Shown here: piece by piece, positions 1-12,910 of the stretch
Position numbering within the stretch: the stretch's first letter is position 1
Layout of the letters: each line of letters begins with the position of its first letter
NCBI RefSeq assembly: GCF_001649575.2
Contig: NC_051452.1
Location: forward strand, 2,973,127 to 3,037,126
Direction: 5' to 3'
Length of the DNA: 64,000 bases
Source: Kryptolebias marmoratus
Taxonomy: Eukaryota > Chordata > Actinopteri > Cyprinodontiformes > Rivulidae
The notes under the pieces: generated by a model
Databases searched by the model: none
The model's input: only the letters and a program-made list of their open reading frames with translations
What the model was told of the DNA's origin: nothing
Program-made: the position numbers and the translations under genes

Positions 1-1739
1 TTACATTTAAAATATCTGTTGAAGTATTTCTGTCTCAACTTTCATTGGCATTTTAGCTTTATAGGAGACATTAGACTGCAAGCTGAAACAGAAACCTACG
101 ATTAAAGCATAATAGCAGTATAAGTAAAGGTAAAAAGTAACATGATATACGTAGTTCTTGGTCCTTTTGGGGAAATTATATGTAATTCTACACAGCTCTG
201 TGATTTTTGTGAGGTTAAGACAAAAGATGCACATTTAAATTTTCAGAATAACTGAGGTTCTTGTTTTACCAATGAGTAGCAAATGTTTTTATTAATGCCT
301 TACAACAGGATGAAATCTGAGAGTTTATACGATTAGTGCAGCGTGTTTTGAATGCTAAGGATGGGTATTTAATCCTGCTTTGCCTTGCAAAAGATTCATT
401 TGTTTGGAAAGCATGCTGGGGGAAACCTTTGCATGTCTCCGGAAGGCCCAGGAGTCCGACTATGAAACAACGATTTCTGCAGGTTCTAAACCCTAACCAC
501 CAAATCTCACCTGCAAGCAGCCTGTCCAGTCAACTCCAACCACATCCTGCTCAATATAAAGGAAGATATAAGCAGCCTTAGATTTAGCCACCATAACAAG
601 GAACTAAGCAACAGATTTGATTTAAGTGCAACTCTGGATATCTCCAACTATGATTTATATAACACTAACAAGAGACAAGCCAAGTGTGTGAATCCTGCTA
701 AAATACCAGAGAACAGAAAAGATTGATTTGCAGTTTAAATGTCTAAAAGTTTTTTCCACTTAAAAACTAAAATGTTCACCATAAATGACCATTTCTGACT
801 TGAAGTAATGCACAACATGTACACGGTCTTTGGTTGGGTAACTCTCTGGATCTACTTGAAGCCAACAGAAAGTGTTAGAGCATTTGTGTGGTTAAAAGGT
901 TTCACAGAATGTGGGAAAACATATCATGCATAGCTCCAAAGATCCAGCTTTAAGGTACAGGGGAGCTTTTTTTTGCTCTTGGCTAAATGTAGATGTCTAA
1001 ATCTAGCTTTGAGCAAGACGTCTATGGGCACTTTATGTGTCATTTAGATGTTTCTCCAACCCAGAAATACTCAGGGGAAACTTTTAGGCTGCCTGGACTC
1101 TTTTAGAAAGCTTGTTTGAAATTAATCCGGTGTCTCAGATGGTTAGAGATGTGTACTTGGCATGAAACTGCTATCTAAGTCATGGGCAAAGTTTAGTTAG
1201 AAGCAAAAAAGATGCTATGCTGTCATAGTTGATTGATATCTAAAACCTGACTGTATTTCATCATAAAAGACATCGAATCAAACTTCAGTGTTTCCTCCAC
1301 AGATGGACATATCGTACATGAGTCTAACTGTGACAAATCTCCTCAACATCCAGCTGCTTTGCAAGGTAATTTGTAATAATGAGGCCAACAAAGCAGATGA
1401 TTTCTGCTTCAGTTTTTGTCAATATCCGTTACTCATCTCAACACGTTCACCGCCGGTGTTGTCACGTATAATTTCAGCCCTCTGTCCTTCATGAACAGAC
1501 ATTAGCACACTCCCACACGAATCAAGCACAACCCAAGGAACGCGTAATCAAATGTGTACACAAATCAGTAAAATGTCTTGTGTTCTCGCCAGCTGAGCTA
1601 CAGATCTGACAAAACGTTCCTAATTCTTGGCATCTTCAGTCACGTGGGCTATTAGATGATCTGAAACTCAAAATAAAGCCAACAACTGGCGTAGGTGTCA
1701 GCTAATAAAAGGAATCAATCCCTCTTGTTGAAAACACGT

Positions 1740-2030
1740 TTTGACAGATTGCGCAAGATTTGTGTTAAAGACTCCAGAGGTAAACCCAGTCTGCCTGTTG
1801 GCAAAATATCTTATGAACCACTGAACAGATTTTAATAAAACTCTCAAAGTAAGCACTGTGTGTACATCTACAACTGAGCTTTTGATGCCAACCTGAGTCA
1901 GGATTGCGGTTGCATCTAATTGCTGACAGGAAATGCAATATCAGTGAATTTTACAGATATTGAGCTGAAATTTGTTGTCATAACAGCCGAGTCGTTCCCA
2001 CCACGTCCTCTAAACACCAAACCTCTTAAA
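1740..2030 (+). repeat. Dispersed repeat family A, copy 1
   Basis: This is one of about a dozen degenerate copies of the same sequence in the window. Shared blocks are a phrase close to 'aaccactggacagatttt', an 'aaactctcagaaagta' block, a 'gtacatctacaac' block, and then 'ttttacagatattgagct' followed by a 'tcctctaa' end. No coding potential was seen. I know no family name for it. Other copies, aligned by eye with approximate borders, lie near 3.53-3.69, 4.16-4.42, 8.48-8.64 (reverse), 15.48-15.64, 26.40-26.64, 29.03-29.21, 30.09-30.25 (reverse), 30.43-30.66, 31.43-31.80, 37.93-38.13 and 44.12-44.60 kb (reverse). Confidence 0.7.
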
Positions 2031-4159
2031 CATCTTTGTTTAAAACTTGAACAAGCTGGTTTTATTTAGTTTTCGCAGAGCTTTAGAGGCCACTGATGCG
2101 TTTCTCGTTGTAATTGTCAGAACAATAATGGTCAGCTTGAAAACAGCTGACGTTCCTTGAGAAAAGACCCCTCTCGATAAAACTCTAAATATATCCTCCG
2201 TGCCCGATTTTATTAACGCAGAACAAAGCGGGCGTCTTAAAATTCAAGTGGAATTTATTTGTCAGTCAGTCAAAATGATTGCGTAAGTATCCCCTTGAGC
2301 ATAATATTCCCATCGACTCTTTGCAGTCGAAATGTTCTAAAATATTAGCACCGTGAGAACGGGATCTCCCACACACACACACACAAGGGGCACAGCAAAA
2401 TAGTGTCACTCCATCAATCCTGAAATATCATAAACAATTTGATTCAGAGATTAGCAGGAAGTATTGGCGCCGAAAGGCCGTAATGTGCCGGGCCTCAGAT
2501 GTAAATCAGGAATGCAGATCACGCAGATCTCATCTTTTCTCGCTATGTCTATGCATGGCAGCATCCAGCAACCAAGAATACTTCAACCTGCAGTCACGGT
2601 TACTCTAGTTTCATCCCTGGGCACGCCGATGCACACAACGTAAACACCTTCCAGGCCCCCGGGGAACCTTCTGACAGTCATCCGTCGACATGTCGCGAAG
2701 TATGTTCCTCTTCACACGCTTGTTTCCAGCAGTCTGGAAAGGCTGCAACAACAAGCTCCAAAGATATGTTCTCTCCAGGCATGCACGAAGCAAACAAATT
2801 GGGTTAAGAGTTTTCTGCAAATTAAAGGCCTGGCAGTCCTCGGGGGGATGCGTACTGCAGAGTTTTAAACAGAGATCATCTCGTGTTGAGAAATGACGAC
2901 GCTGCAGCTCTTTTGGTCAAACCCTGAAAATACCATTATGCACCAACTCGATATCTCGCATGATCCGTTGCCACTTGGTATACGCATTACTTGTGATTTT
3001 AGCAGAAAATTCCCTGAGGTAAACCCCTTTTTTTGTGGCCATTTTGAACTGACGTGTTCAAAAGTGAACCAGTTGTAGATGAGGTTCATCAGACAAATGA
3101 AAGCACACACTAAAACATTATCGCCTTTTTGCCTTCGGTTGCAGGAAGTATCAGCGGCGAGGTCGTGTGTGTGTGTGCACAGAAATGTTGTTTTTAAAAG
3201 AAACGGTTGAGAAAGAAGCCACTTATCTCGAATGACGCTTGTAACCCCACTTCCTGGAGAAAATACCACCAGATCCTCCTGGTTGAATATCATCGGCTCC
3301 ACTGTTAAAAGGGCCTGGAGGTACGGCTGCAAAACCACACTTCGACTCCTACATCCAGACTTGTGTGAAGTCAAGTTTCCCGTGAAACGTGACAGAGAAA
3401 AATGTCAAGCTCTTGGCAAAATTTAGAAGAAAAAAAAAGTGTTTAGGCGGCAGCACCTGCTACAAAAACGACAGATGAAAAATGCTTGCAATTTAGAACG
3501 AGAGCTTTCTTATCCCCCACAGCCGAAGGCAAAGGGATAAAGTTTTTGCTCATGTCTGTGTGTTCGTTTATCTGGACCACAGCCAACAAAAAAATGGCTG
3601 CAACTCAGTTAAATTCACAGATACTGAGCGACGGTTTGCTAAGGTCGTAGCTGAGAGTCATTCCCAGCAGATCTATTTAAAGTCATCCTATAAGATATTA
3701 GTTTAAAAGGCATTCCTTCATGAAAAGCTCAACCTTTGTTTTACAAAACCTGAACACATTTACACATTCGCCCTTCTCTTTTTTGAGGGGGGATTTAAGA
3801 TTAGACGTTGATCCGCTTAGGAAATCATTTACTTTTCGCACCACTGGAGATAACACGAGCCAACAAAACTGTTGCACATTCTCTCTGGTTCTCCTATCCG
3901 TTTAACCCGTCGGGATCAGAAAGAAGGCTCCTTAAGGCTCCTTGTTTTCCATGTGGGTGCCGGTTAATCCGACGAGGTAGCTAAAGAGCAGGGATTATAA
4001 AACGCTGCTCGGTAACCTGATGATGTTGCTGATGAAGATGAATAAGTTATCCAAAGTTATCCAAAAATAACTTATTGGATCTTTTATTTTCTTGGATTCT
4101 CATTGAAACATGACAACATGATCAATATGTCTCATTTCTGGACTAAAACGTGCAAGTTT

Positions 4160-4420
4160 GTGCAACGATAAATATCTTTTCATTGTAGATAGATCTAACA
4201 AAATATCTCAAAAACCAACTTGATAAATTTTTATTAAGTCTTCAGAAAGTAATCATTGGATTGGACATCTACAAATGGTTCACCTTTGGAGGCAAACCAA
4301 TTCTAAATAGCTGCCACAGCCAACTCACCCGCATGGCTCGATTATTTCAGTCAATTTTACAATTATTGTTCAAACATTTAGAGTTATTGTTGCACCAACT
4401 CTGAGCGTGGGGTTTCATGA
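4160..4420 (+). repeat. Dispersed repeat family A, copy
   Basis: It carries the block 'cagaaagtaatcattgga', then a 'gacatctacaaatgg' block, a 'ctgccacagccaac' block and a 'cagtcaattttacaatta' block, in the order seen in the other copies. The copy is degenerate and non-coding. Confidence 0.65.
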
Positions 4421-7400
4421 TACTGTCACTTTTTTTTAAATGGTTTCTCAACACAACATGATCTTAGTTTAAAACTTTGCATTTTGTCAAGAAATGCTCT
4501 CTTTAATCTGCTAAAAACTGCTTTTATTCCCCATTTTTTCCCCACATAATCACTGAATCGTATTGACCAGTAAGTTACCTAATTCCTATAAAACGGTGCA
4601 CAGTCAGCAGCAGAAAACCCACCAGAAGTGCTTCAGATTTGCTATTTAAGCGCCTTGTGTCAGTCCAGGACGTTTCAGCCAAGTGCAACTTCCTGGAGGC
4701 CCACGCCACGCCCGCCACGGCCTGGCGAAGCTTTGTTCTCTCTGCACAGGCGCTCCGGTTGTGCGTGCGGCTGTGAAGCACGGGTCATCGTCGGGGCAGC
4801 TGGTCTATTATCGATTTCCTGACGGAAAGAGAGCGAACACGACGCTTTGCTGCTGACGTCCTCTCGTACACATCGGCTGACCTTCAACTTCACCACAACA
4901 CACGTGTGTGAAAGTCAAAGGAAGCCACTTCGAGCAGTTAATGGGGTGTTTAATGAACATGGTAAACGACTTCTCACTGGTAACTCGACCAAAGCTCGTT
5001 TTACAGATGGTTTGATTAGTATTAAGACACTCCAATATACTCTAAGGTATATTAATGTCTACAAAACTTTAAACATAAAAACATCACCTAACACGAAGCT
5101 GAACTCTGGGCAAATTGCTCTTTAACGCGTACGCTCTCACACAAATCAATACTTTGATAGACTGGGAATCCAATCCATAACCTTTTATTCTTCCCAATAA
5201 ATCACTTTAACATGCTAAAAGCAGAACAGAGAGATTTGACTGTCTCCCTCGGAGCTCACATCTAGGTTCTACCAGATATTTGTTAGTCGTGACGAAGCTC
5301 TGTAAAGGAGAACGATGGTTTGATGCAATGAACGCGTCTTGTAATGGCAACCAGTGCTTCTGTCCTGTATGACTAGTATCTCACTGGGCTGCGATTGTTG
5401 GAGATTAGTTGGTGGTCACAGCAAAGAACTGTAAGAAAATCAGAAAAAAATCAGATTTCTGAGTATTTGCGACCAAGCAACCAGCTACTTTTGTGCACTC
5501 TATCCTAGGACGTGCACACTACATCGATGTCCACCTCCACCCACGTTGTACCCGATATGACCTGCTTTGTGCCCGCCTTGGCATCTGCCTCCACATTCAT
5601 GATTTAATCTACCGAAGCACCCTTTCAAAAGGGGGATCGGCAGATTTGCTCCAGCTTTTTGAATCATTCTCATTTCTCGTTGCTGTAGTTTTTAGTCCCG
5701 GATGTTTGGGGCAGTCTTGCAGTCCTGTGCATGTGTCAAAACACAGTTATCAGGCTCTGACTTTACGTAAACTACATTGAGATGGATTCGAGATGGGTTT
5801 GAGACACTTAAAACAATTCTGCGACTGTCCTAAGACGTTCTCAAAACTAAAGTGACAAGACTTTTAGCCTATGCGACTCACCGGAGGAACCTCCGCAAAG
5901 ATTTCCTAATATTTTGGAGAACTTCTCGCAAATTTCGATTGCAAACTAGCCGCCAGGGGAGATGCCGGCTTCAACAACGAGACGTCCATCTGATGCAGAA
6001 CAACCCGTACAAGTGGTCCCCAAACCAGTTCAGTCAACAAGGGAGACTTATTTTTGTTTACTCCGAGACATTTACAGCTTTAATAAATCCATCCATCTTC
6101 GTCTGTTCTTACGAAGCCGTGCAGAAACAGAACAGATAAAAATAGCCACCTGGTTGCCTTGGATCACTACTTTCTTGGAATTAAATTAAATTTCAGCTTT
6201 ACTCTCCGTGAGAAAAGAGAGAGGAAACAGCAAAGGAGGAGAGGAGGTATATTAATAAAGAGCGATAGTGAGTGTGCCACGACAAAATTAGCTTGTTTTT
6301 TTAACAACAGACTTGTTGATCCTCACATTCCACTGGCAGCCTGAAGAGAAGCTAATCCACTTTTCAGAAAAGACCCCTTCAAGTCCTCGGTCACACAACC
6401 AGTCTCTGCACAAGTTAAACGCCTGGGCACACATAGTGAATCGATTATTTTGTGTGACGCATGTCCGCATACCAAACAAAACGTGGACGAACACACCCAC
6501 TGCGAGCGTGTGCATGCGAAACGTGTTTGCTGCTCGTCGCCAACGCCGTGGCTGTTGTTCCTGGCGTCGTCCTCTTTCGGTGAGGCCCTTGGATGTCCCG
6601 CCGCGCGAGAACGCTCGCGTCCAACTTTCCATCAGCGGATCTGATTGATTGTATCTGTACCTCCTGACTCCGCTGCGTCTGCGTCCAAGTTTTTCTTCTT
6701 TTCTGCATTCCTGGGACAACGCACACTAGAATCTCAGATCAGTTTTGATTAAAAAAAAAACAACCTTAAAACCATCATGATGATGCAATTATAAGGAAGT
6801 TTATTATCACCTGCTTTTCACCTTTGGGAGAAGAGACGTTGTGTAATAACAAAACATTTTTCCAAGTGAAATTAAAAGAAATGATGTGTAAGTTCCTGTG
6901 AAGTGAAGGCGCCTACGGGCTTATACGAGCCCGGATGTGACACCGGATCTCCGGCTTTTTATCCCAAAACGTGCTCCTAAATCCGCGGATTCGGATCCAC
7001 CGCGGCGTGGACATGTTAACGTCGGCCTTGTTGGAGTAAAACAAACGTTCAGAGACTCTCTTCCACCTGCAGATGACTCACCGCTCCACAGAGACCCTTG
7101 GCTGATATTTACGACTTGTTGACGTTTTACGAGAGGGAAATTTTTATTTATTTTTTTTTAAACTGCGATTCGACCGTGAGGCTCTTATTTTGCTTCTCTG
7201 CGCTCTCAAAATTGCGCAACGCAAACCAAAAGTATTCCGATCAGATTTTAGCAGCTTCAGCCGCTCGGCACAGCTGTCCGCAACATTTCGACACAGGACG
7301 GCACAATCTGTTCTTTTCTCTTTTTTTTCTTCTTCTTCTTCTTTTCTTAAACATCTCGATCTGCCTAAAGAAAGTCCTGAAGATAATCTGGTTAATGACA

Positions 7401-7510
7401 CAACAACAACAACAGGCTGCTGTGATCTTCTAAAGTTCCCGATCTGTGACGTAATGCTTCACCCAGTGACATCATGCCCTTTCACGCGGACAGGAAACGA
7501 GCCCTGCCCC

Positions 7511-7708
7511 NNNNNNNNNNNNNNNNNNNNNNNNNNNNNNNNNNNNNNNNNNNNNNNNNNNNNNNNNNNNNNNNNNNNNNNNNNNNNNNNNNNNNNNNNN
7601 NNNNNNNNNNNNNNNNNNNNNNNNNNNNNNNNNNNNNNNNNNNNNNNNNNNNNNNNNNNNNNNNNNNNNNNNNNNNNNNNNNNNNNNNNNNNNNNNNNNN
7701 NNNNNNNN
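7511..7708. other. Assembly gap (198 N)
   Basis: A run of undetermined bases. The flanks are C-rich (a 'ccctgcccc' edge on the left, 'cccctcctcccctcag' on the right). The gap may therefore hide a GC-rich or low-complexity stretch that sequenced poorly. ORFs translated across it are meaningless. Confidence 0.99.
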
Positions 7709-8479
7709 CCTCAGCGCTCCATTTTCTTCCCCTCCTCCCCTCAGCCTTCAACCGTCTCCTTAAAAAGACAAGACTTCGAGGGGAGGGCGGACTTCTCCTT
7801 CACTTGTTGATAATAAAACAAGTGCCTTTCCCCTGACGCGGTGAAAAACGAGCGGCGGACGGCGTTGTCCCGACGAGCCGAACGTGACGGCTGCGGAATG
7901 TGCAACAATTTATTTATTTCTTCTACCGTCCAGTAACCGTCCTCTACATGCAACATTAGAAGCACGAATCCTGTCAAACTCCCGCCGAATGAGCGTCCAG
8001 GAACCCTGTGCACGGATAACAACGAGGAATATAAGAGTTTATTCTCCAGGCCATTATACTCGAAGCGATTAGTAACTGAGTGCATTCCAGCTTCGTGCAC
8101 TCCCGCAGACAAAGTGTCCACTCCTGCTGACTTCTCCTCCCGGGTCGGGGTGTGCTTCGGAAAACTTGCAATCAATGTAAATACACTCGGTGCACGGATG
8201 ACAAGGGAGGTTTCGCCCACGCAAATTCACGCACGGACCCGGACGTTCATAACAGCCACATCAACACAAGTTGTTTTTGTGTGTGTGTTTTTGATTAACG
8301 CTCCTACTCTGTTAAATGAGCTATCAGTTCGACGGCTTTGTGTCCTTTCTTCACCTGGGCTGTTTGGATAGGGAGTGGCAGGGGAGTAAAACAAACACAC
8401 CTACTCCTGTAAGAGTAGGAAGACGAGAGCAGGCCGCCTGCTTTTTCATGCCAGGGTTTGAAACTAAGATCGAAATGAG

Positions 8480-8640
8480 AGTTTGAGCCATTTCAGCCAA
8501 ACCTTATTTGTGACCACATGCAGAATCGCTCAGACTGTGTTTTTAATGACTTTCAGCTACTACCGCGTCAGATTTCAGCTCAGTGTTGGAGCCATTGGTC
8601 GATTTTTGCAAACAAACAAGGATGAGGCCAGCAGTTAATG
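8480..8640 (-). repeat. Dispersed repeat family A, reverse copy
   Basis: It has the family blocks in reverse orientation: 'tgactttcagctactacc', then 'cagatttcagctcagt', then 'ggagccattggtcga'. It lies just left of a hAT-type element that starts at 8909. Confidence 0.5.
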
Positions 8641-8908
8641 CTGCAGTTTTAAGCAAACTTAGAGGAAGTGTCGTGAATTACAACCATGGCAGATGATAAA
8701 CCAGAGGAAGATTGTCGCTCGTTTCATTAAAGCTACTTTTGTTTTCCTTCTACTCGTCTACGCCAGTCGTAGTGAGAAGACTTCTGTGATCTGGTGCTGT
8801 TTCAGAGGTTTCTCCCATCTTATTTTTCTTTTTAATGTTTGAACTGTTAGTTGGTCTTTGGTACTTTGAGTAAGTCTTCCAATACCATTAGTTTCTTTTT
8901 GTTTAGAG

Positions 8909-9190
8909 CAGTGGTTCCCAAACTTTTCAGCTTCCGACCCATAAAATAACAGTGACAAAGCTGTGTGACCCCATCTGTTGGCTCTTTAAACATCCAAAAA
9001 TACTGATGATTCTATTAAATAAGACCATAATGACACAAACAGTCTTAACATCCATTATGCTATTTTTTTAATCAATTTACTGACTTTTATTTCAAGTTTT
9101 TGTAGCGATTATGATGCAAACATGGCATAAAAACTATTTTTTTTTATTGTAAGTTGATGTTTGGAGATTATCTAAGGACCCCTACTTGGT
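8909..9190 (+). mobile_element. hAT-type non-autonomous element with its right end lost
   Basis: The left end reads 'cagtggttcccaaac', matching the terminal inverted repeat of Charlie-like hAT elements. The body aligns by eye with the copy at about 56.17-56.43 kb, sharing phrases such as 'gaccccatctgttggctc' and 'ggagattatctaaggac'-like blocks. That copy keeps a right terminal repeat ('gggaatcattg'). Here the right end is missing, and the sequence instead runs into a perfect foldback at 9190-9240. No transposase is encoded. hAT assignment is from the terminal motif only. Confidence 0.6.
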
Positions 9191-9240
9191 GTTGGGTGAC
9201 CCACACTGGGGTCCCCGACCCCAGTGTGGGTCACCCAACA
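9190..9240. repeat. Perfect inverted repeat, 22-bp arms and 7-base loop
   Basis: The left arm is 9190-9211 and the right arm 9219-9240, with loop tccccga between them. The arms pair without mismatch. The left arm continues the body of the hAT-type element and the right arm repeats it reversed. The foldback therefore arose from the element's own sequence and took the place of its normal right terminus. Confidence 0.9.
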
Positions 9241-9249
9241 TCAGCTTAT

Positions 9250-9418
9250 TATCGGTTTATTATATCTTTGTACCGTAGTGTCCATCTTATATCTTCCTCA
9301 GTTTATCTTTGGTGTGAATAAGTATGACTTGTTTTAGATAAGTTTAGTTTAGCTTTTTATGTTGTTTTCATGCTGTAAAGCACTTTGAAGGTGTTGTATA
9401 AATAAATGTGACTTGACT
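9250..9418 (+). repeat. Retroposon 3' tail remnant
   Basis: The end reads 'taaagcactttgaaggtg' followed by 'ttgtataaataaatgtga' and a 'cttgacttc' run. This is the typical 3' tail of fish LINE-type retroposons (aaagcgctttg ... tatataaataaa ... short tandem tail). No reverse-transcriptase sequence is attached. Confidence 0.55.
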
Positions 9419-10489
9419 TCCTCAGAGCCCACAACTTGCAACCAAACTGCCAACCCTCGTAAAAGACTCCAACACAAAGGCCATCTTTATTAGACTATTG
9501 GCAAAGCATCAGCCACGTGAGCAAAAACGTCCTCGTTCGTTTACTTTCGCTGTCGTCATGACGCAACATCCAGACGGCACAGCATCTCAGGTTCCACCAG
9601 GTCCTCCAGATCACCGAGTCAAATCAGACGCTTCCTATATGACTTCCTGTCTGCACTCGAGTCGACGTCTCAGGTGCCGCTGACGCTAAATCAATTCAGG
9701 ACGTGCGAACCGTGTCGTTTTTCCTTTGATCTAGGCCAGACTAATTCATTCAAGCCGAGTTAATTACGAGCCCGTGGGAGTGTCTGCCGGCACGGAAAGC
9801 ATTCAGCGAAATACTTCAGTTTAATTAGAGGTGTCACTCCACCTCTCCGGGCCTGCATGTTAGGATGCCATCTTCAAACTTACGTCGACTTTTTTTACTC
9901 TCACCGAAGTCTGTTAAACACACTTAATGGGCTTCTCATTAAACACATTTCTAACTTAATGAGTGCACAAGGTCAAGATGGGTCAATGCTTTGATTACTG
10001 ATTGAATACCTCAAAGCTTTTCAAAGTAAAAGCTAACAAACATGCTAGGAAATCATCACGTTGAACATCTTAATTACTTTTCAGAAGACTCCAGCTCTGT
10101 GGCTGGTTGTCATTGACCAGAACGGGACAAACGGTGCTGGGAAGTGATGTTTTTAACACAATTAACATCCATTTATCTATTTTGGCAGGGTCACAATCAC
10201 ACTACGATCTTGCTAAAGACATGAAATTTTGGAAACTGATGGCCGACGCTGAACCACAATCTTTTGGAGCCGTCACATGTTCCGTTTATTGCTCCACACG
10301 GTGCAAACCTGTTGGCTTTAACTCTCTCCTCCAGCTTTGGACACATTCTGTCCCCACTATGACAGCAATATAACATACTAAGATATATCTGCTATCCTGC
10401 AGATGCTATCAGTTAGCTCAGAATTCAGTAATCCGTGTACATTCTGGGTACAGGAAGTACCTTTTTGGAAAAGGAATCCACCTCGTTTT

Positions 10490-10680
10490 TCAGAAACGAA
10501 GTAAAACTCTGACCAGATTGACGAGCTAACGGCTAACGGGGGCCATCTTCTAGCAACTCCAGTCTCAAACATGTGAGCTCTGTCTTCAAACCTCAGTTGT
10601 ATAAGATGTTGCTCTTCTGGCATAAATATTGAGATATTTCTGCTGGAAGTGACCCAGCTAGGTACCATAAATAAATCAAT
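10490..10680 (+). repeat. Dispersed repeat family B, copy
   Basis: It contains 'aaactctgaccagattga' then 'cgagctaacggctaacg', a 'gccatcttctagcaact' block and 'gagatatttctgctgga'. Related blocks occur at about 15.6-15.85 kb, at 32.75 and 33.08 kb in opposite orientations, and weakly at 55.93 kb. It is non-coding and I have no family name for it. Confidence 0.5.
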
Positions 10681-12659
10681 AAATCTTTTAGGAATTAATG
10701 CTAAATGTTTGTATGAACCGCTGCAGAAATCTTTGAAAGTGGAGTTACTTTAGGACAGCAGAAATCCACTTTGGAAGACGTGTCTTCCTTCTAATTGGAC
10801 GATGGTCCCTCTGTTTCTGATTGGTCACCAAGGTTGTGTCCGCCAAGTGCGAGAGGTGTGACTTAAAATGACTGTTGAAGTCCTCACAGCCCCCTGCATG
10901 TAAATGTACTCGCACAAACCCTACAAGGATGGCCAAACCTTGTGTTGCCCCGACCCATGTCCCTATCACTTTGGCTCAGTCTTGGATTTGGAGTTTCCAG
11001 TTTTGGTGAACAGGAATGAGTCAAATCTACTGTTTCTCCTGGCCAAACAGCCAAGAGGCCTCTGTGTCTTGTTTTCTAGGACGACTAAAAGCATTTAATC
11101 CTGATAAAGCGTCCGGATGTACGGTAACTTCTCTGCCTCAGTCATCGGCTGAGGTTTCCTCCGGAAACAATTTGAACCCTTTGCAATCAAGAAGTGCCGC
11201 CTGAGAGCATTTTCTGACCTTATAAAGTCCCCGCGAAGTTGACAGACCTCTGTTTACACATCGTTTCCAGTTCGAACTATATTTACTTTAGCGCTGAAAA
11301 AGAATTTTTGCTCCGGTCCGGAGTTATGTCAGCCCCCTTTTAGATTGAACTGCGCTGCTCGCCCGTCTTCCTGCAGAGCGCTTTTTGAAAACTTGCTGCC
11401 TGGATGCAAAGTAAAAGAAAAAAGAGGTGGGATGACAACCAATGGAGACCTTTAGGATGATTTAATGTTTAATTGTGGTTCAATAACCAGTTCGTCCCTT
11501 CCCAGCTGGATTTATCTGCAGGACTTCATGAGTTTCTGTTGTAGGATAGCTTGACTAAATCAGTCAACAGGTTACTTACGGTACATCGAACCTTATGTCT
11601 CTGGGATGATGTCCTGCTCTACAGCTGAATATTACATTCAGGATGCAGACTCTGGACACATTACTGCGTACGGTGCGGTGACGCTTCCAAGCTGCAAACC
11701 TCCGATTCCCACCATGAGCACCGTGCCAGCGAAGCCAAAGAAAACCGTATTGTTTTCCGATCACCGTTCGCTGGTTTGCGAGCTCCTCCAGCCACAAAAG
11801 CCCATCGGTCATAAAGAGCGGACAGATTCCTCCTCATCGGGAGGGGAGGATGATGAAGGACCAAGCATGTGTGCACGCTTCAAACCAAACAAGCCTCGGC
11901 AGCATCCCAGCCGTGAGACGGTTCTCACCCTACGACCCTTATGACCCTCATGGCCTCCACCCACATCGCCGTGTTTTGCCTTCATCGGGCTCCGGTTGTA
12001 ACACAACACCCCGGGTGCGAGCTGTGAGCGTTCTCGTGCGCGTTCGATGGCCTCGTTGGCACGTCGAACTTTCCATCACATGAAGTTTCTTTTTTTTTTT
12101 GTCTTGCATGTTTCAAAGCCCTTTTTTTTCCACTTTGAACGGTTTCTCAGGCATTTAGAGGAAGTCCTTTTAAATTGTTCAAATCTCCTGCATACATAAC
12201 CCCTCCCCTCTAAAAAAAAAAAAAAAAACTAAATAATGGAAAGAAAGCCAGATGTTCCAACAGCTCCCGCTCTCTTTAATTAAAAAATAAAGCAAAATAA
12301 AACACTTAGCAGCAGCTTTAAAGTCTACTTATTGTGCACACATCCAGGAGCGCATATGGGTGACACTGCTCTATTTTTCCACATTAAAAAGCGCTTTTTG
12401 TGCCATTTGTCAAGCTGGATACTCACAAGATATGTGTTCTGCCTGTCGAGAAACACAGAGTCCCCCATCGTCCCGACTGGAAAATCCACATATAGTAAAA
12501 ACGGAGCAATAAACGGTATCCTAAGTCCAGAAAAGTGCGCGCGTTTGGTTTAAAAAAAAAAAAAAGTCTCCACGAAGCACTTGTCTTCACCCTCTTTTTT
12601 TAAAAAATCTTATTTTATTTTATTCTACTGCATGTCGCATGGAAAGATGGGCAGCTTGA

Positions 12660-12910
12660 TGTAAAAAAAAAGCTCTGCGACGCGCGTGTCAGAGAGCCGA
12701 CAGCGCGGACGGCACCGTGCGTAACGGATCCATACTGCGCGCGCCGCGGACTCTGCTCAGCGCAGATGCTGCTGGAGCCCCGGAGCAAGGCGGCGCGAGT
12801 TGGCGCGAGGAGGCGCGCCGAGCGCCGTCAAGGCGGCACCGCTGGGGCAGCGCGACTTCCGCTGCGGACTTTCAAAATAAAACTTCCGCGCGTAGACGCG
12901 TCTTTTTTTT
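12660..12910. promoter_or_regulatory. Small CpG-rich island, possible alternative promoter
   Basis: About 250 bp with dense CpG stand out sharply from AT-rich surroundings, for example 'gcgcgcgccgcgg' near 12736. Two ETS-type motifs (acttccg) lie near 12855 and 12882. Unmethylated islands of this size in vertebrates usually mark promoters. It could start a shorter arhgap6 transcript on the minus strand or a non-coding RNA on the plus strand. Short ORFs exist on both strands, but none has a recognisable product or a convincing splice donor. Confidence 0.4.

Noticed and set aside
2865..3374. Minus-strand ORF of 169 codons
   Set aside because: No similarity to any protein I know. It is matched by plus-strand ORFs over the same bases and runs through a GT-rich low-complexity segment.
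6288..6719. Minus-strand ORF of 143 codons
   Set aside because: Arg-rich composition from a GC-richer patch, with competing ORFs in other frames and no domain.
7190..8220. ORFs of 206 codons (plus) and 159 codons (minus) around the gap
   Set aside because: The first is mostly undetermined bases. The second has no recognisable motif.
11606..11944. Plus-strand ORF of 112 codons with a Ser/Glu-rich segment
   Set aside because: Looks superficially protein-like, but two minus-strand ORFs cover it equally well and there is no start context, splice site or homologue I can name.
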